From Pengzhenrongella frigida (GTDB lineage Bacteria; Actinomycetota; Actinomycetes; Actinomycetales; Cellulomonadaceae), in NCBI RefSeq assembly GCF_004168625.1, contig NZ_SDWW01000038.1:1-47553 (forward strand): a DNA stretch of 47,553 bases, in the 5' to 3' direction. Every line of letters starts with the position of its first letter. Position 1 is the stretch's first letter. Shown piece by piece: positions 1 through 6,937 of this stretch. A model generated the notes under the pieces. That model did no database searches, was not told the origin of the DNA, and was given only the letters and a program-made list of their open reading frames with translations. The translations under genes and the position numbers were made by a program.

Positions 1-42
1 AACCAACCCGCCGACAACACCGGCATCGAGTTAGCCGCATAG
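1..42 (+). CDS. C-terminal tail of an unidentified upstream gene (partial)
   Basis: Frame 1 is open from the window edge to a TAG at 40-42, giving thirteen residues that end in Gly-Ile-Glu-Leu-Ala-Ala. It lies 22 nt before the next gene on the same strand, so it could be the end of the preceding element gene. Too short to identify, and it may be chance. Confidence 0.25.
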   Translation, partial: NQPADNTGIELAA

Positions 43-64
43 ACACCCACCGGCCTCATCTACC

Positions 65-487
65 TTGACAAATTCCGTCGCGCCGAACGTCATCCCGCCG
101 CTGTGGCACCGCCACTGGGAGCTGGTGTGGGAGCTGTCCGCGCTGCACACGTTCTGGCTCAACGCCTACGGCCCCGGCGCGCAAGCGACGTCGCCGCTGA
201 TGTTCCAACGGTACTTCGCCGAATCGCGCACCCGGCTGCGCGAGTGGGTCGCGACCTGCGGCACGAAGATCGACACCGACCGACCGACCCGGCAGACCGC
301 CTGGCCCGGCGAAGCACCGCACACCACCGTCCCCGAGCGACCCATCGTCGACCGCCAAGCCGACTTCCAGGCGTTCGTGACCGCGGACGTCGCCCGGCGC
401 CGGGATGCTGCAGGCGCCGACCGGGGAGCCTTGACGCTGTTGATTGGCCAGGACTGGCTCGGTCAGACCGAGGCTGGTGCTTCATGA
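65..487 (+). CDS. DUF4913-like small protein of a mobile element
   Basis: A 140-residue soluble protein with a Trp/His-rich N-terminal half (PPLWHRHWELVWELSALH at about residues 11-28) and an acidic, Arg-containing C-terminal part. The Trp-rich stretch and the place just before a methylase-like gene resemble DUF4913 proteins of actinobacterial integrative elements; function unknown. The only start available after the in-frame stop at 32-34 is TTG at 65, and no good Shine-Dalgarno precedes it, so the N-terminus is uncertain. Its TGA overlaps the ATG of the next gene (ATGA at 484-487), which suggests translational coupling. The family call is recognition by pattern, not proof. Confidence 0.5.
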   Translation: MTNSVAPNVIPPLWHRHWELVWELSALHTFWLNAYGPGAQATSPLMFQRYFAESRTRLREWVATCGTKIDTDRPTRQTAWPGEAPHTTVPERPIVDRQADFQAFVTADVARRRDAAGADRGALTLLIGQDWLGQTEAGAS

Positions 488-1503
488 CCGGCCCCGACGA
501 TCCGTCATGGCGAGAGCTCGCCGACCGGGTCGCGATGGACGACAGCGAGCACACCAGCGCCCTGCGCCCCCACCGCATCATGACCGGACACCTGTGGATG
601 GCACTGCGCACCCTGGGTTTCGATTCCGGGCGTGTCCTGGTGCACGGCGACGACCCGACCGCGTTCCTCGGCCATCCGCAGGCCAAAGGCCACGGCTTCG
701 CCTCACTGACCGCAACCGTCGGCCCGGCCGATCATCTCGGCTACCCAGTCCAGGCCGAGAAGTTCACCGACATCACCGAGAGATTCGACCTCGTCGTCGG
801 CGCCCTGCCGTACAACGACGTCAAGTTCACCCACCCCGCCCATCAGACACGACGCAACGCCTGGCAGGACCTGCTGACCCTGACCTCCCTGAACCTCACC
901 AGACCGGGCGGGCTCACCGTCATCCTCGCCTCCCACGACCTGCTCGACGCCCCCCACACAAAGGTCCAAGAACAGATGGCCGACCAAGCCGACCTCATCG
1001 GAGCGGTGCGCCTACCCGGCGGCATCCAACGCAACATCGCCGGCACCGACAACCCGACCGACCTGCTGCTCCTGCACCGCGCAGCGCCCGGCGCGGCGCG
1101 CCAAGTGCGCGACTTCACCTACGCGGCCCCGATCAGCATCAACGGTCGGATGCTTCTGCTGAACAACTACTTCGATGAACGACCCGACTACGTGCTCGGA
1201 CAGATCGGCGTCGACCCCTTCAACGGCGGCCCGAACGCGCTCACCGTCACCGCCGACCCCACCCTGTTCGAGGCCGACCTGAGCGACGCCCTGGAGGACA
1301 TCGCCACCCACGCGCGCCAGGCAGGCCTGATGTACGAGACGCGCGTGAAGGGCGTCGACGTCGCAGCCCAGGACTCGGAGCAACATTCTGTAGGCGGCGC
1401 GAGTCTGAACACCGCGCAGGGGGGTCGTGAACCGGCGACCGGTGATGGCGACCCTGATTGGGACGATCCTTGCGTGGACGAGTCCGGCCTCGATCTGTGG
1501 TGA
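484..1503 (+). CDS. degenerate N6-adenine methyltransferase-like protein (DarB/helicase-methylase family)
   Basis: 339 residues. The fold is recognisable from conserved stretches of the methylase part of the very large helicase-methylase proteins of conjugative elements: FDLVV at 101-105, LTRPGGLTVIL at 138-148, and GAVRLPGGIQRN plus AGTDNPTDLLLL at 173-197. Key motifs are missing: where a Gly-rich SAM-binding motif is expected (around 52-62) it reads HGDDPTAFLG, and the catalytic (N/D)PP(Y/F) motif reads ALPY at 107-110, so the catalytic Asn/Asp is Ala. The SNF2 helicase part, normally more than 1000 residues, is absent. It therefore looks catalytically inactive: a stand-alone regulatory or decoy paralog, or a decaying gene. 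Start ATG at 484 overlaps the previous stop. It is convergent with the integrase. Confidence 0.6.
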   Translation: MTGPDDPSWRELADRVAMDDSEHTSALRPHRIMTGHLWMALRTLGFDSGRVLVHGDDPTAFLGHPQAKGHGFASLTATVGPADHLGYPVQAEKFTDITERFDLVVGALPYNDVKFTHPAHQTRRNAWQDLLTLTSLNLTRPGGLTVILASHDLLDAPHTKVQEQMADQADLIGAVRLPGGIQRNIAGTDNPTDLLLLHRAAPGAARQVRDFTYAAPISINGRMLLLNNYFDERPDYVLGQIGVDPFNGGPNALTVTADPTLFEADLSDALEDIATHARQAGLMYETRVKGVDVAAQDSEQHSVGGASLNTAQGGREPATGDGDPDWDDPCVDESGLDLW

Positions 1504-1614
1504 GCAGCGACTGGTGGTGTCGTCCTCACGTCACCGGACGGGCGGCTCCGGGCGACCGGTCTATCGCGACGCTCTCGTGCTCGCGCAAAGGCTGCGCTCC
1601 GGGCAGCGCGCGCT

Positions 1615-2880
1615 TCAGCCCTGCAAGTCGTCGCCGTCGAGCTCGTCGAGCAGATCTTCCTCCTCGTCGGATACGCGCTGGCCGAGCAGCGTGCCGTCGG
1701 GGTCGACGGGTCGCAGCGTCCGGTCCAGGATCGAGGCCGGGGTTTGGTCGACCAACGTGTCGAGCTCGATATAGTGCTTCTGGGTGATCGCCGTGGAGGT
1801 GTGCCCGAGGAATGCTGCCGCAGCATCCACCCCGATCCCGCGGGCGAGGATCGTGGCGCCGGTGCGCCTGTACCAGCGCGGGGTGATGCCCAAACCCTCC
1901 AGGCCGGCTTCCTTGACGATGTCTCGAAAGGTCCTGCGCAAGTTGTGCAGGGTGAGCACCTTCCCGTACCGGTTGTGAAAGATGGTCACCTCCGCTTGCT
2001 CGGGCCCCATGAGTGCAAGTCGCTGGCGGATCACCTGGGCGGCGAACTCCGGCACGGGGATCCGCCGGACCGACGCGCCCGTCTTGGGGTGGTCCTGGCG
2101 GTAGCACCCGGACTTCTTGCGCTCGACCACGGTGCCCTGGATGTGGGCGACCATCCCCTTCTTGGTCTCGACGATGTCGACCGGGCGCAGGGCGAGCACC
2201 TCTCCCGGCCGCATCGAGGTACCCAGAAGCACTTCGCAGACGTCGCGCACCGTCCCGTCTGGCCTGGGTCCCATCACGCCCGGACCGGTGCGCCACTGCG
2301 CAGCGGACGCCCGGATCCGCTGCACCTGCTCCAAGCTCAGCGCCTGGACCACGTTCGGTGGCCTCGTCAGGTCCGACGTGCCCTCCAACGGGTTCCGCGG
2401 AATCGCATCGTGGCGCAGCGCGAACGCGAAGAGCATGCTGAGCAGCGTCTTGGAGTGCTTGGCCCGCGAGTAGGAGATCGCCAGCTCCTGCTTGAGGAAC
2501 ACTTCTACCCTGCCCGTGGTGAGCTCACCGAGCGTGTAGCTGGCGAAGAACGGCCGCACATGCAGCCGGAGGTCGTCGCGGTAGTTCTCCTTGGTGCCCT
2601 CGGAGATGTCCCGCGTCCGGAGGTCTTCGAGCCACAGCTCGGCGAGTTCCGCGAACGGGCTGGACAGGCGCAGCAGCCCGCCGCTGCCGTACCCGACACG
2701 GGCGGCCAGGCGGTCCTTGATCAAGGATCGCACCGCCCGTGCCGACGGCGCGGTTGCACGAACCTTGCGCAGCCGGCCGTCCAGGTCCCGAAACCGGGTC
2801 TCGGCGACGTACTTGCCGCCCAGGTCCACCAGCCGGATTTCACCGAACGTCCCGATCGAGGTGCGCGGCCGGCCGCTCAC
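1615..2880 (-). CDS. int: tyrosine site-specific integrase
   Basis: 421 residues, the usual length for tRNA-targeting actinobacterial integrases. N-terminal arm-binding region (about 1-75), SAM-like core-binding domain (about 75-170) and catalytic domain (about 180-385). Catalytic residues: Arg224 in TSMRPGEVLAL, a likely Lys266, Arg338 in PRWYRRTGAT, His360 in FLGH and nucleophile Tyr370 in KHYIE. The His of the HxxR box is replaced by Arg335. The acidic tail (VSDEEEDLLDELDGDDLQG) is unusual but not disruptive. The start ATG overlaps the xis stop by 4 nt, so the two are co-translated. It should catalyse integration into and excision from the adjacent tRNA-Ala gene. It looks intact. Confidence 0.92.
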   Translation of the reverse strand: MSGRPRTSIGTFGEIRLVDLGGKYVAETRFRDLDGRLRKVRATAPSARAVRSLIKDRLAARVGYGSGGLLRLSSPFAELAELWLEDLRTRDISEGTKENYRDDLRLHVRPFFASYTLGELTTGRVEVFLKQELAISYSRAKHSKTLLSMLFAFALRHDAIPRNPLEGTSDLTRPPNVVQALSLEQVQRIRASAAQWRTGPGVMGPRPDGTVRDVCEVLLGTSMRPGEVLALRPVDIVETKKGMVAHIQGTVVERKKSGCYRQDHPKTGASVRRIPVPEFAAQVIRQRLALMGPEQAEVTIFHNRYGKVLTLHNLRRTFRDIVKEAGLEGLGITPRWYRRTGATILARGIGVDAAAAFLGHTSTAITQKHYIELDTLVDQTPASILDRTLRPVDPDGTLLGQRVSDEEEDLLDELDGDDLQG

Positions 2881-3107
2881 TGCAGGCTCCGGTCATGCCT
2901 TCGTCCGTCGTCGGCCTCCATGCGGGCGAGCCAGTCCTCGATCTCGATCACACGGAACATGAGCCGGGACCCGACGCGGAAGCCGCGCGGTCCGCGGCCT
3001 TTGGAGCGCAGGTCATACAGAGTCTGCGCGGTGACGTGGAGCCGCTCGGCGAGCTCCGGCAGCGACAGCACCTCGAGGGTGCGCGGGGAGGTGTTGTTCG
3101 TGTCCAT
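2877..3107 (-). CDS. xis: excisionase / MerR-like helix-turn-helix DNA-binding protein
   Basis: 76 residues. Contains a winged-helix motif of the excisionase/helix_turn_helix_17 type: LSLPELAERLHVTAQTLYDLR at about 14-34, then a basic wing and a C-terminal helix EIEDWLARMEAD. Such proteins bend DNA at the att site and steer the integrase towards excision. The start ATG at 3107 follows a TAGGTG sequence that can act as ribosome-binding site; the longer open frame upstream runs through the tRNA gene and is not coding. It overlaps int by 4 nt. A 12-bp palindrome lies immediately before the start codon, a likely place for autoregulation. Confidence 0.85.
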   Translation of the reverse strand: MDTNNTSPRTLEVLSLPELAERLHVTAQTLYDLRSKGRGPRGFRVGSRLMFRVIEIEDWLARMEADDGRRHDRSLQ

Positions 3108-3108
3108 G

Positions 3109-3120
3109 ACACCTAGGTGT
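3109..3120. promoter_or_regulatory. perfect 12-bp palindrome at the xis start
   Basis: ACACCTAGGTGT is identical on both strands and lies 1 nt upstream of the xis ATG, overlapping its presumed ribosome-binding site. A dimeric regulator bound here, or an mRNA hairpin, would control xis-int expression. No protein partner can be named from sequence. Confidence 0.45.
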
Positions 3121-3136
3121 GCCGGACGCGACACAC

Positions 3137-3158
3137 TCCGAGATCGGTCGATATCGGA
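3137..3158. promoter_or_regulatory. 22-bp imperfect inverted repeat upstream of xis
   Basis: TCCGAnATCGnnCGATnTCGGA: 18 of 22 positions are symmetric. It lies about 30 bp upstream of the xis start and about 105 bp from the tRNA end, i.e. inside the likely attachment region. Candidate operator or Xis/Int arm-binding site. Confidence 0.4.
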
Positions 3159-3263
3159 CGGTGCGAGGTCGAGTGGCGACGCCAAAGTGCCCAATAAATG
3201 CCCACGAGCCATGCCTCGCCCCCTTCCGGGAGCCCAGACATGGCCCGTGACCTGCGACTTCGG

Positions 3264-3300
3264 TGGAGCTGAGGGGACTCGAACCCCTGACCCCCTGCAT
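3264..3300. other. probable attachment site (attR/attL core) in the tRNA 3' half
   Basis: The integrase and xis abut the 3' end of tRNA-Ala on the minus strand, so the crossover core should be a stretch shared by the tRNA 3' half (T-arm, acceptor strand) and the element. The exact core cannot be set because the second copy is outside the window. The encoded tRNA remains complete. Confidence 0.5.
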
Positions 3301-3336
3301 GCCATGCAGGTGCGCTACCAGCTGCGCCACAGCCCC
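3264..3336 (-). tRNA. tRNA-Ala(GGC)
   Basis: 73 nt, minus strand. Acceptor GGGGCTG pairs with CAGCTCC and contains the G3-U70 wobble pair that identifies alanine tRNAs. Anticodon arm CCTGC-ATGGCAT-GCAGG gives anticodon GGC; T-loop TTCGAGT; discriminator A. The 3' CCA is not encoded (the sequence continues CCG). It is the integration target of the element to its left. Confidence 0.97.
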
Positions 3337-3367
3337 GTACTCGTACTCACCCTTGCGGGCGTCGTGA

Positions 3368-3398
3368 AGTCTAGGCTACGAACGCCCGAGTTCACCAA
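3368..3398 (-). promoter_or_regulatory. candidate promoter of tRNA-Ala
   Basis: A -10-like TAGACT (3368-3373) lies 31 bp before the tRNA 5' end. Upstream, GGTGAA (17-bp spacing) or TTGGTG (19-bp) could serve as -35. Transcription would start near 3361. Confidence 0.4.
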
Positions 3399-3417
3399 TC
3401 GGCGCCCGGAGCGGCCG

Positions 3418-3441
3418 TCCGCGCCACGTTCTGAGCGCGGA
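3418..3441 (-). terminator. possible terminator after the histidine phosphatase
   Basis: TCCGCGC and GCGCGGA form a perfect 7-bp stem with a 10-nt loop, about 20 nt after the stop codon of the last gene of the rplU-to-phosphatase block. No U-tract follows. Confidence 0.35.
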
Positions 3442-3460
3442 ACGCCGGCCGACGGCCCAC

Positions 3461-4123
3461 TCACGCAAGGTCGGTTCCCGCGTTCCAGTCGTCGATCGAG
3501 GTCGACGGGCCGAGGTCGTGGCCGAAGAGCCGCCACGCCGGCTCCATGCCGGCCGGGTTGCGTCGCAGCTCGGTCCAGTGCGCGTTCGTCAGCCCGGCGA
3601 TGCCCCGCCACCCGGCGATGTCCAGGCCGAGCAGGGCGGTCACCGCGAGCGTGATGGCCGCACCGTGCGAGACGACGACGAGCGCCTCGTCCTTGCTCAG
3701 CCCCGCCGAGTGCTCCGTGATCGCCTCGACCATGCGCTCGGCAACCTCGCCGCGACTCTCCGCGCCGACGTTCTCGGGCTCACCGCCGGACTTCCAGGTG
3801 GCGTACTCGGTCGCCCAGCCGGCGGAGATCTCCTCGCCGGTCAGACCCTCCCAGACCCCGAAGCTGCGTTCGCGCACGCGCGGCTCGACCACCGGCTCCA
3901 GGCCGGTGAGCTCGGACAGGTAGCCCGCGGTGGCCGCCGCCCGACCGAGGTCGGACACGACGATCAGCGCCGGCTTGGTGGTCGCGACCAGCGCGGCGGC
4001 GGCCGCCCGTGCCTGCCGCTCGCCGACGACGTCGAGCGGGATGTCGACCTGGCCCTGCAGCCGCATGGTCGCGTTGTGTGCGGTTCGCCCGTGCCGCCAG
4101 AGCAGCACGGTCCCCGCACTCAC
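3461..4123 (-). CDS. histidine phosphatase (phosphoglycerate mutase superfamily), GpgP-like
   Basis: 220 residues. The phosphohistidine motif LLWRHGRTAHN is near the N-terminus; other family signatures are RERSFGVWEGLTGEEI at about 88-103 and VVSHGAAITL with the second catalytic His in the C-terminal half. The start is GTG at 4123, overlapping the rsfS stop (GTGA), so it is coupled to rsfS. Known: in mycobacteria the gene after nadD-rsfS encodes glucosyl-3-phosphoglycerate phosphatase (gpgP), and this gene has the same place. Inference: it may do the same reaction or be a general phosphatase; the substrate cannot be told from sequence. Confidence 0.85.
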   Translation of the reverse strand: MSAGTVLLWRHGRTAHNATMRLQGQVDIPLDVVGERQARAAAAALVATTKPALIVVSDLGRAAATAGYLSELTGLEPVVEPRVRERSFGVWEGLTGEEISAGWATEYATWKSGGEPENVGAESRGEVAERMVEAITEHSAGLSKDEALVVVSHGAAITLAVTALLGLDIAGWRGIAGLTNAHWTELRRNPAGMEPAWRLFGHDLGPSTSIDDWNAGTDLA

Positions 4124-4515
4124 GCCGAGATCTCCGCCGAACCGTCTCCGCCCCGAGCGTCTTCGGGCAGCTCGATGACCGGGCAGTCCTTCCAGAGGCG
4201 CTCGAGGGCGTAGTAGACGCGGTCCTCGGCGTGCTGGACGTGAACGACGATGTCGCCGAAGTCGATCAGGACCCACCGGCCGGCGGACTTGCCCTCGCGC
4301 CGGATCGGCTTGGCGCCGAGCTTGTGCAGGGCCTCTTCGATGGCATCGACGATGCCGCCGACCTGGCGTTCGTTGGTGCCGGAGGCGATCAGGAACACGT
4401 CGGTCAGCACGAGCTGCTCGCTGACGTCGAGGGCGATGATCTCGTCCGCCTTGAGGGCGGAGGCGGCGCGGGCCGCAGCGATCGCCAGTTCAACGGCACG
4501 GTCGGTGGCAGTCAC
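4120..4515 (-). CDS. rsfS: ribosomal silencing factor RsfS
   Basis: 131 residues, typical of the RsfS/YbeB/Iojap (DUF143) family, which binds ribosomal protein L14 and blocks 30S-50S joining when nutrients fall. Family stretches: DVFLIASGTNERQVGGIVDA, GKSAGRWVLIDFGDIVVHV and RVYYALERLW. GTG start at 4515 preceded by AGGAGAACT; longer in-frame extension upstream lies inside the preceding gene and is rejected. It overlaps the neighbours on both sides by 4 nt. The order nadD-(membrane protein)-rsfS is the usual actinobacterial one, with an extra gene inserted. Confidence 0.95.
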   Translation of the reverse strand: MTATDRAVELAIAAARAASALKADEIIALDVSEQLVLTDVFLIASGTNERQVGGIVDAIEEALHKLGAKPIRREGKSAGRWVLIDFGDIVVHVQHAEDRVYYALERLWKDCPVIELPEDARGGDGSAEISA

Positions 4516-6044
4516 AGTTCTCCTAGATGGGGCCACGAGGTCCCCGATGATGAAGTGGTGGGCGCCGGGGCCGAGGCACCGGCCGCACCGGGCTCGGACG
4601 AGTCTTTGATGAGTAGCCAGACGAGGAAGCCGAGGACGAAGGCCACCAGGGCCAGCGCCACTACCTGCAACCACGTGTATGACGTGGCGCGCGGGCGGGG
4701 GTCGGCTTCATCCCCGTCAGCCGTCGATCCTACCGGGGCCGCAGGCGCTTCCTCTTCCTCGGGTGGGCGCGTGATCGCATCGAAGGATCCGGTCGGGACG
4801 TGCCCCCATCGGGGCGTCAGCGGAGCGCCGCCCGATCGCGACGGCGTCGAGTCCTGAGGTTCCGGCCCCACAGCGTCCGCTGCGGAGATCTCGGGGAGCG
4901 CACTCCAGGAGGTCTCCGGAGCGGAGGGTGGCGGGGCGACGGAGGCGGCGGGGGTCGACTGCGCCGACCGGTCCCCCGCTTTCGGCGGCACCGTGGTCGG
5001 CGCCGGACCGGCAGCGGGCGGCGCCGCAGGGCCGGGGCCGAACAGGGCGGCGGACGGCGGGACGGCCGACGTCGGGCGCTCGTCGGCCCCCGGCTGGCCG
5101 GTCGAGGACACCCGCGGGGACAGCGCCGACCGTCGCGGCGCGACGGGCGGGTACCCGCGGCCGGACGTGGCGCTGTCCGCCCGGGCGGCCCGCTCGGCGC
5201 CGGTGGAGGCAGCGGGCGCGACTGACCGGATCGTCCCTGTCGTCGCGGGCGGGTGGACCACCGGGGTCCGGGCTGTGTCGACGGGGCTCACCGGGCGCCG
5301 CATCGATCGGCGCGACGGTGGCGTCGCCGGACCCTGGATCGACAGGGATCCCAGACCGCCGGTGGACGACGTCGACTCGTCAGCTCCGTCGCCCGGTCGG
5401 CCACCCGTGGGCGGCGGGGTCTCTTTGGAGTACGACCGCTGGACGGTCGGGGGTGTGGGCGTGGACGAGGGCGAAGAGGGGGTCCAGGGCGCCGGTGCGG
5501 AGGTCGACGGCGACTCGAACGTGCGCTGCGCCGACCCCGACCCCGCTCTCGGGACCTCGGCCGCGGGCTTCTGCGGCTTCGCCGGAGCTTCAGCCGGCGC
5601 GACCTTCGGCGCACGTGCCGCGGGGGTATCCGTCCTCGGCTCGCGTGCCGCAGGGGTGTCGGCCTTCGGCGCACGTGCCGCGGGGGTATCCGTCCTCGGC
5701 TCGCGTGCCGGCGACGGGTCGACCTTCGCCGCGGCGGGCACACCTGGCGTCACCGTCGGTGGGGGCGCAGACGACGCGGTCGACGTCGGGCGGGGGCGTG
5801 CCTCCGGGGCCGCAGCCCCGGCGTTCGCCGCACGCTCGGCCGCCGCGAGCTCGGCCGCTGCGCGGGCCCGTTCACTCTCGCGGAGCTCGCGCCGGGACAG
5901 GGTGTGCGGCGCGGGTGGAGCTGGTGCAGCGGCCGCCGGCGCAGCGGAAGCCTGCGCCGGAGCGGCGGCCTGCTCGGCGGCCGCGACCTCACGCGCACGT
6001 TCGAGCTCGCGTCGGCGGCGGCGCTCGCCAGGTTCGTTACTCAT
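4512..6044 (-). CDS. Pro/Ala-rich protein with C-terminal membrane anchor, function unknown
   Basis: 510 residues. N-terminus basic and helical ([17 protein letters not shown]), with a second similar heptad-rich segment [18 protein letters not shown]; then about 380 low-complexity residues rich in Pro, Ala, Ser and Thr, including an in-frame 20-residue repeat. One hydrophobic helix lies at about 459-479, preceded by RPRA and followed by KDSS and a 31-residue Ser/Thr/Ala tail. Positive-inside logic puts the long N-terminal part in the cytoplasm and the short tail outside. It overlaps nadD by 8 nt and rsfS by 4 nt, so it is expressed with them. No enzyme motif is visible; a disordered envelope or division scaffold is possible. 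Length is probably variable between strains because of the repeats. Confidence 0.85.
   Translation of the reverse strand: MSNEPGERRRRRELERAREVAAAEQAAAPAQASAAPAAAAPAPPAPHTLSRRELRESERARAAAELAAAERAANAGAAAPEARPRPTSTASSAPPPTVTPGVPAAAKVDPSPAREPRTDTPAARAPKADTPAAREPRTDTPAARAPKVAPAEAPAKPQKPAAEVPRAGSGSAQRTFESPSTSAPAPWTPSSPSSTPTPPTVQRSYSKETPPPTGGRPGDGADESTSSTGGLGSLSIQGPATPPSRRSMRRPVSPVDTARTPVVHPPATTGTIRSVAPAASTGAERAARADSATSGRGYPPVAPRRSALSPRVSSTGQPGADERPTSAVPPSAALFGPGPAAPPAAGPAPTTVPPKAGDRSAQSTPAASVAPPPSAPETSWSALPEISAADAVGPEPQDSTPSRSGGAPLTPRWGHVPTGSFDAITRPPEEEEAPAAPVGSTADGDEADPRPRATSYTWLQVVALALVAFVLGFLVWLLIKDSSEPGAAGASAPAPTTSSSGTSWPHLGEL
5603..5710. repeat. 60-bp in-frame tandem repeat
   Basis: A 48-nt block at 5603-5650 recurs without change at 5663-5710, i.e. 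a 60-bp period with a 12-nt variable part. It encodes a 20-residue unit containing [10 protein letters not shown] and [10 protein letters not shown]. It lies in the disordered part of the membrane-anchored protein. The unchanged repeat suggests recent duplication. Confidence 0.9.
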
Positions 6045-6642
6045 CGTCGGGACCTCGATATAGACCATGCTTCGCGATGTACTGCACCACTCCGTCGGGA
6101 ACCAGATACCAGACCGGATGGCCGGCCCGGACGCGGGCCCGGATGTCGGTCGACGAGATGGCCAGAGCGGGTACCTCGAGGACGCTGACGCGGTCCGGAG
6201 GCAGCCCGGCCACGGAGAGCACGTGACCCGGCCGGGTGACGGCGACGAACTGCGCCATCGTGAACAGGTGGTCCGCATCCTTCCAGCGCAGGATCTGCTC
6301 GATCGCGTCGGCGCCGGAGATGAAGAACAGGTCCGAACCGGGGCGCGACGCGAGCAGGTCCCGCAGCGTGTCGACGGTGTAGGTCGTCCCCGCACGATCG
6401 ACGTCGACCCGGCTGACCGTGAACCGCGGATTCGATGCGGTCGCGATCACGGTCATCAGGTAGCGGTGCTCGGCGGGTGAGACGTCCTGGTGCTGCTTGA
6501 ACGAGGGTTGGCCGGTCGGGACGAAGATCACCTCGTCCAGGTCGAACTGGGCCGCTGCCTCGCTCGCGGCAACCAGGTGGCCGTGGTGGACGGGGTCGAA
6601 CGTCCCACCCATCACCCCGATCCGAGGTCGACGCTGCGTCAT
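6037..6642 (-). CDS. nadD: nicotinate-nucleotide adenylyltransferase
   Basis: 201 residues. Converts nicotinate mononucleotide and ATP to deamido-NAD in NAD synthesis. Nucleotidyltransferase motifs: [12 protein letters not shown] at about 11-22 (HxGH) and [10 protein letters not shown] near residue 167. ATG start at 6642. It follows a small membrane-protein gene by 20 nt and overlaps the next gene by 8 nt. This matches the actinobacterial proA-nadD-rsfS arrangement. Confidence 0.96.
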   Translation of the reverse strand: MTQRRPRIGVMGGTFDPVHHGHLVAASEAAAQFDLDEVIFVPTGQPSFKQHQDVSPAEHRYLMTVIATASNPRFTVSRVDVDRAGTTYTVDTLRDLLASRPGSDLFFISGADAIEQILRWKDADHLFTMAQFVAVTRPGHVLSVAGLPPDRVSVLEVPALAISSTDIRARVRAGHPVWYLVPDGVVQYIAKHGLYRGPDDE

Positions 6643-6662
6643 GGGTTCCCTCTGCCGATCGA

Positions 6663-6815
6663 TCAGTGGCGGGTTCCGACGCTCCGAAACGCGTACGCCA
6701 CCAGCAGGAGCGCAGCGAGCCCTCCGAAGCCGGCCACACCGAAGACCGCCGGCGAGAAGGGCAGCTCGTTCGAGTGCTCAACGACCTTCTCGGCCATCTG
6801 CAGGGCAGCGTGCAC
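6663..6815 (-). CDS. small single-pass membrane protein between proA and nadD
   Basis: 50 residues, too short for many gene callers. GTG start at 6815 with a strong GGAGG 6 nt upstream; stop TGA at 6663-6665. N-terminal amphipathic part ([20 protein letters not shown]), one hydrophobic helix at about 23-43 ([20 protein letters not shown]), and a short basic tail ending RSVGTRH. Similar short proteins ending in FRSVGxRH occur upstream of nadD in many actinobacteria as I recall. Function unknown. It is 20 nt from nadD, so it is very probably part of the operon. Confidence 0.85.
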   Translation of the reverse strand: MHAALQMAEKVVEHSNELPFSPAVFGVAGFGGLAALLLVAYAFRSVGTRH

Positions 6816-6937
6816 GACATCCTCCAAAGGGTGGGGTCACCCGCGCGCCGACCCACGCACGGAAGGTCCAGTGTCGCATGCCGGGAAATCGGGCGGACGC
6901 CCGACCTCCCCCACAAGTCGCTCGATCGCACCGCCGA

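Larger units (their letters stand above)
1..3263. mobile_element. right end of a tRNA-Ala-integrated element (ICE-like), incomplete
   Basis: Seen: an integrase and excisionase pair on the minus strand sit directly beside the 3' end of tRNA-Ala(GGC), and beyond them lie two plus-strand accessory genes of types I associate with actinobacterial conjugative elements (DUF4913-like, helicase/methylase-like). Known: tyrosine integrases of such elements commonly target tRNA 3' ends and are encoded next to the attachment site. Inferred: the element runs off the left edge of the window, so its other attachment site, replication and transfer genes are not visible. No second copy of the tRNA 3' end was noticed in the window. 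Confidence 0.75.

Noticed and set aside
3108-3305. N-terminal extension of xis through the tRNA
   Set aside because: Coding through a tRNA gene is implausible, and an ATG with ribosome-binding site exists at 3107.
5603-5710. CRISPR-like array
   Set aside because: Only two copies, in frame within a coding sequence, with no spacers or cas genes.
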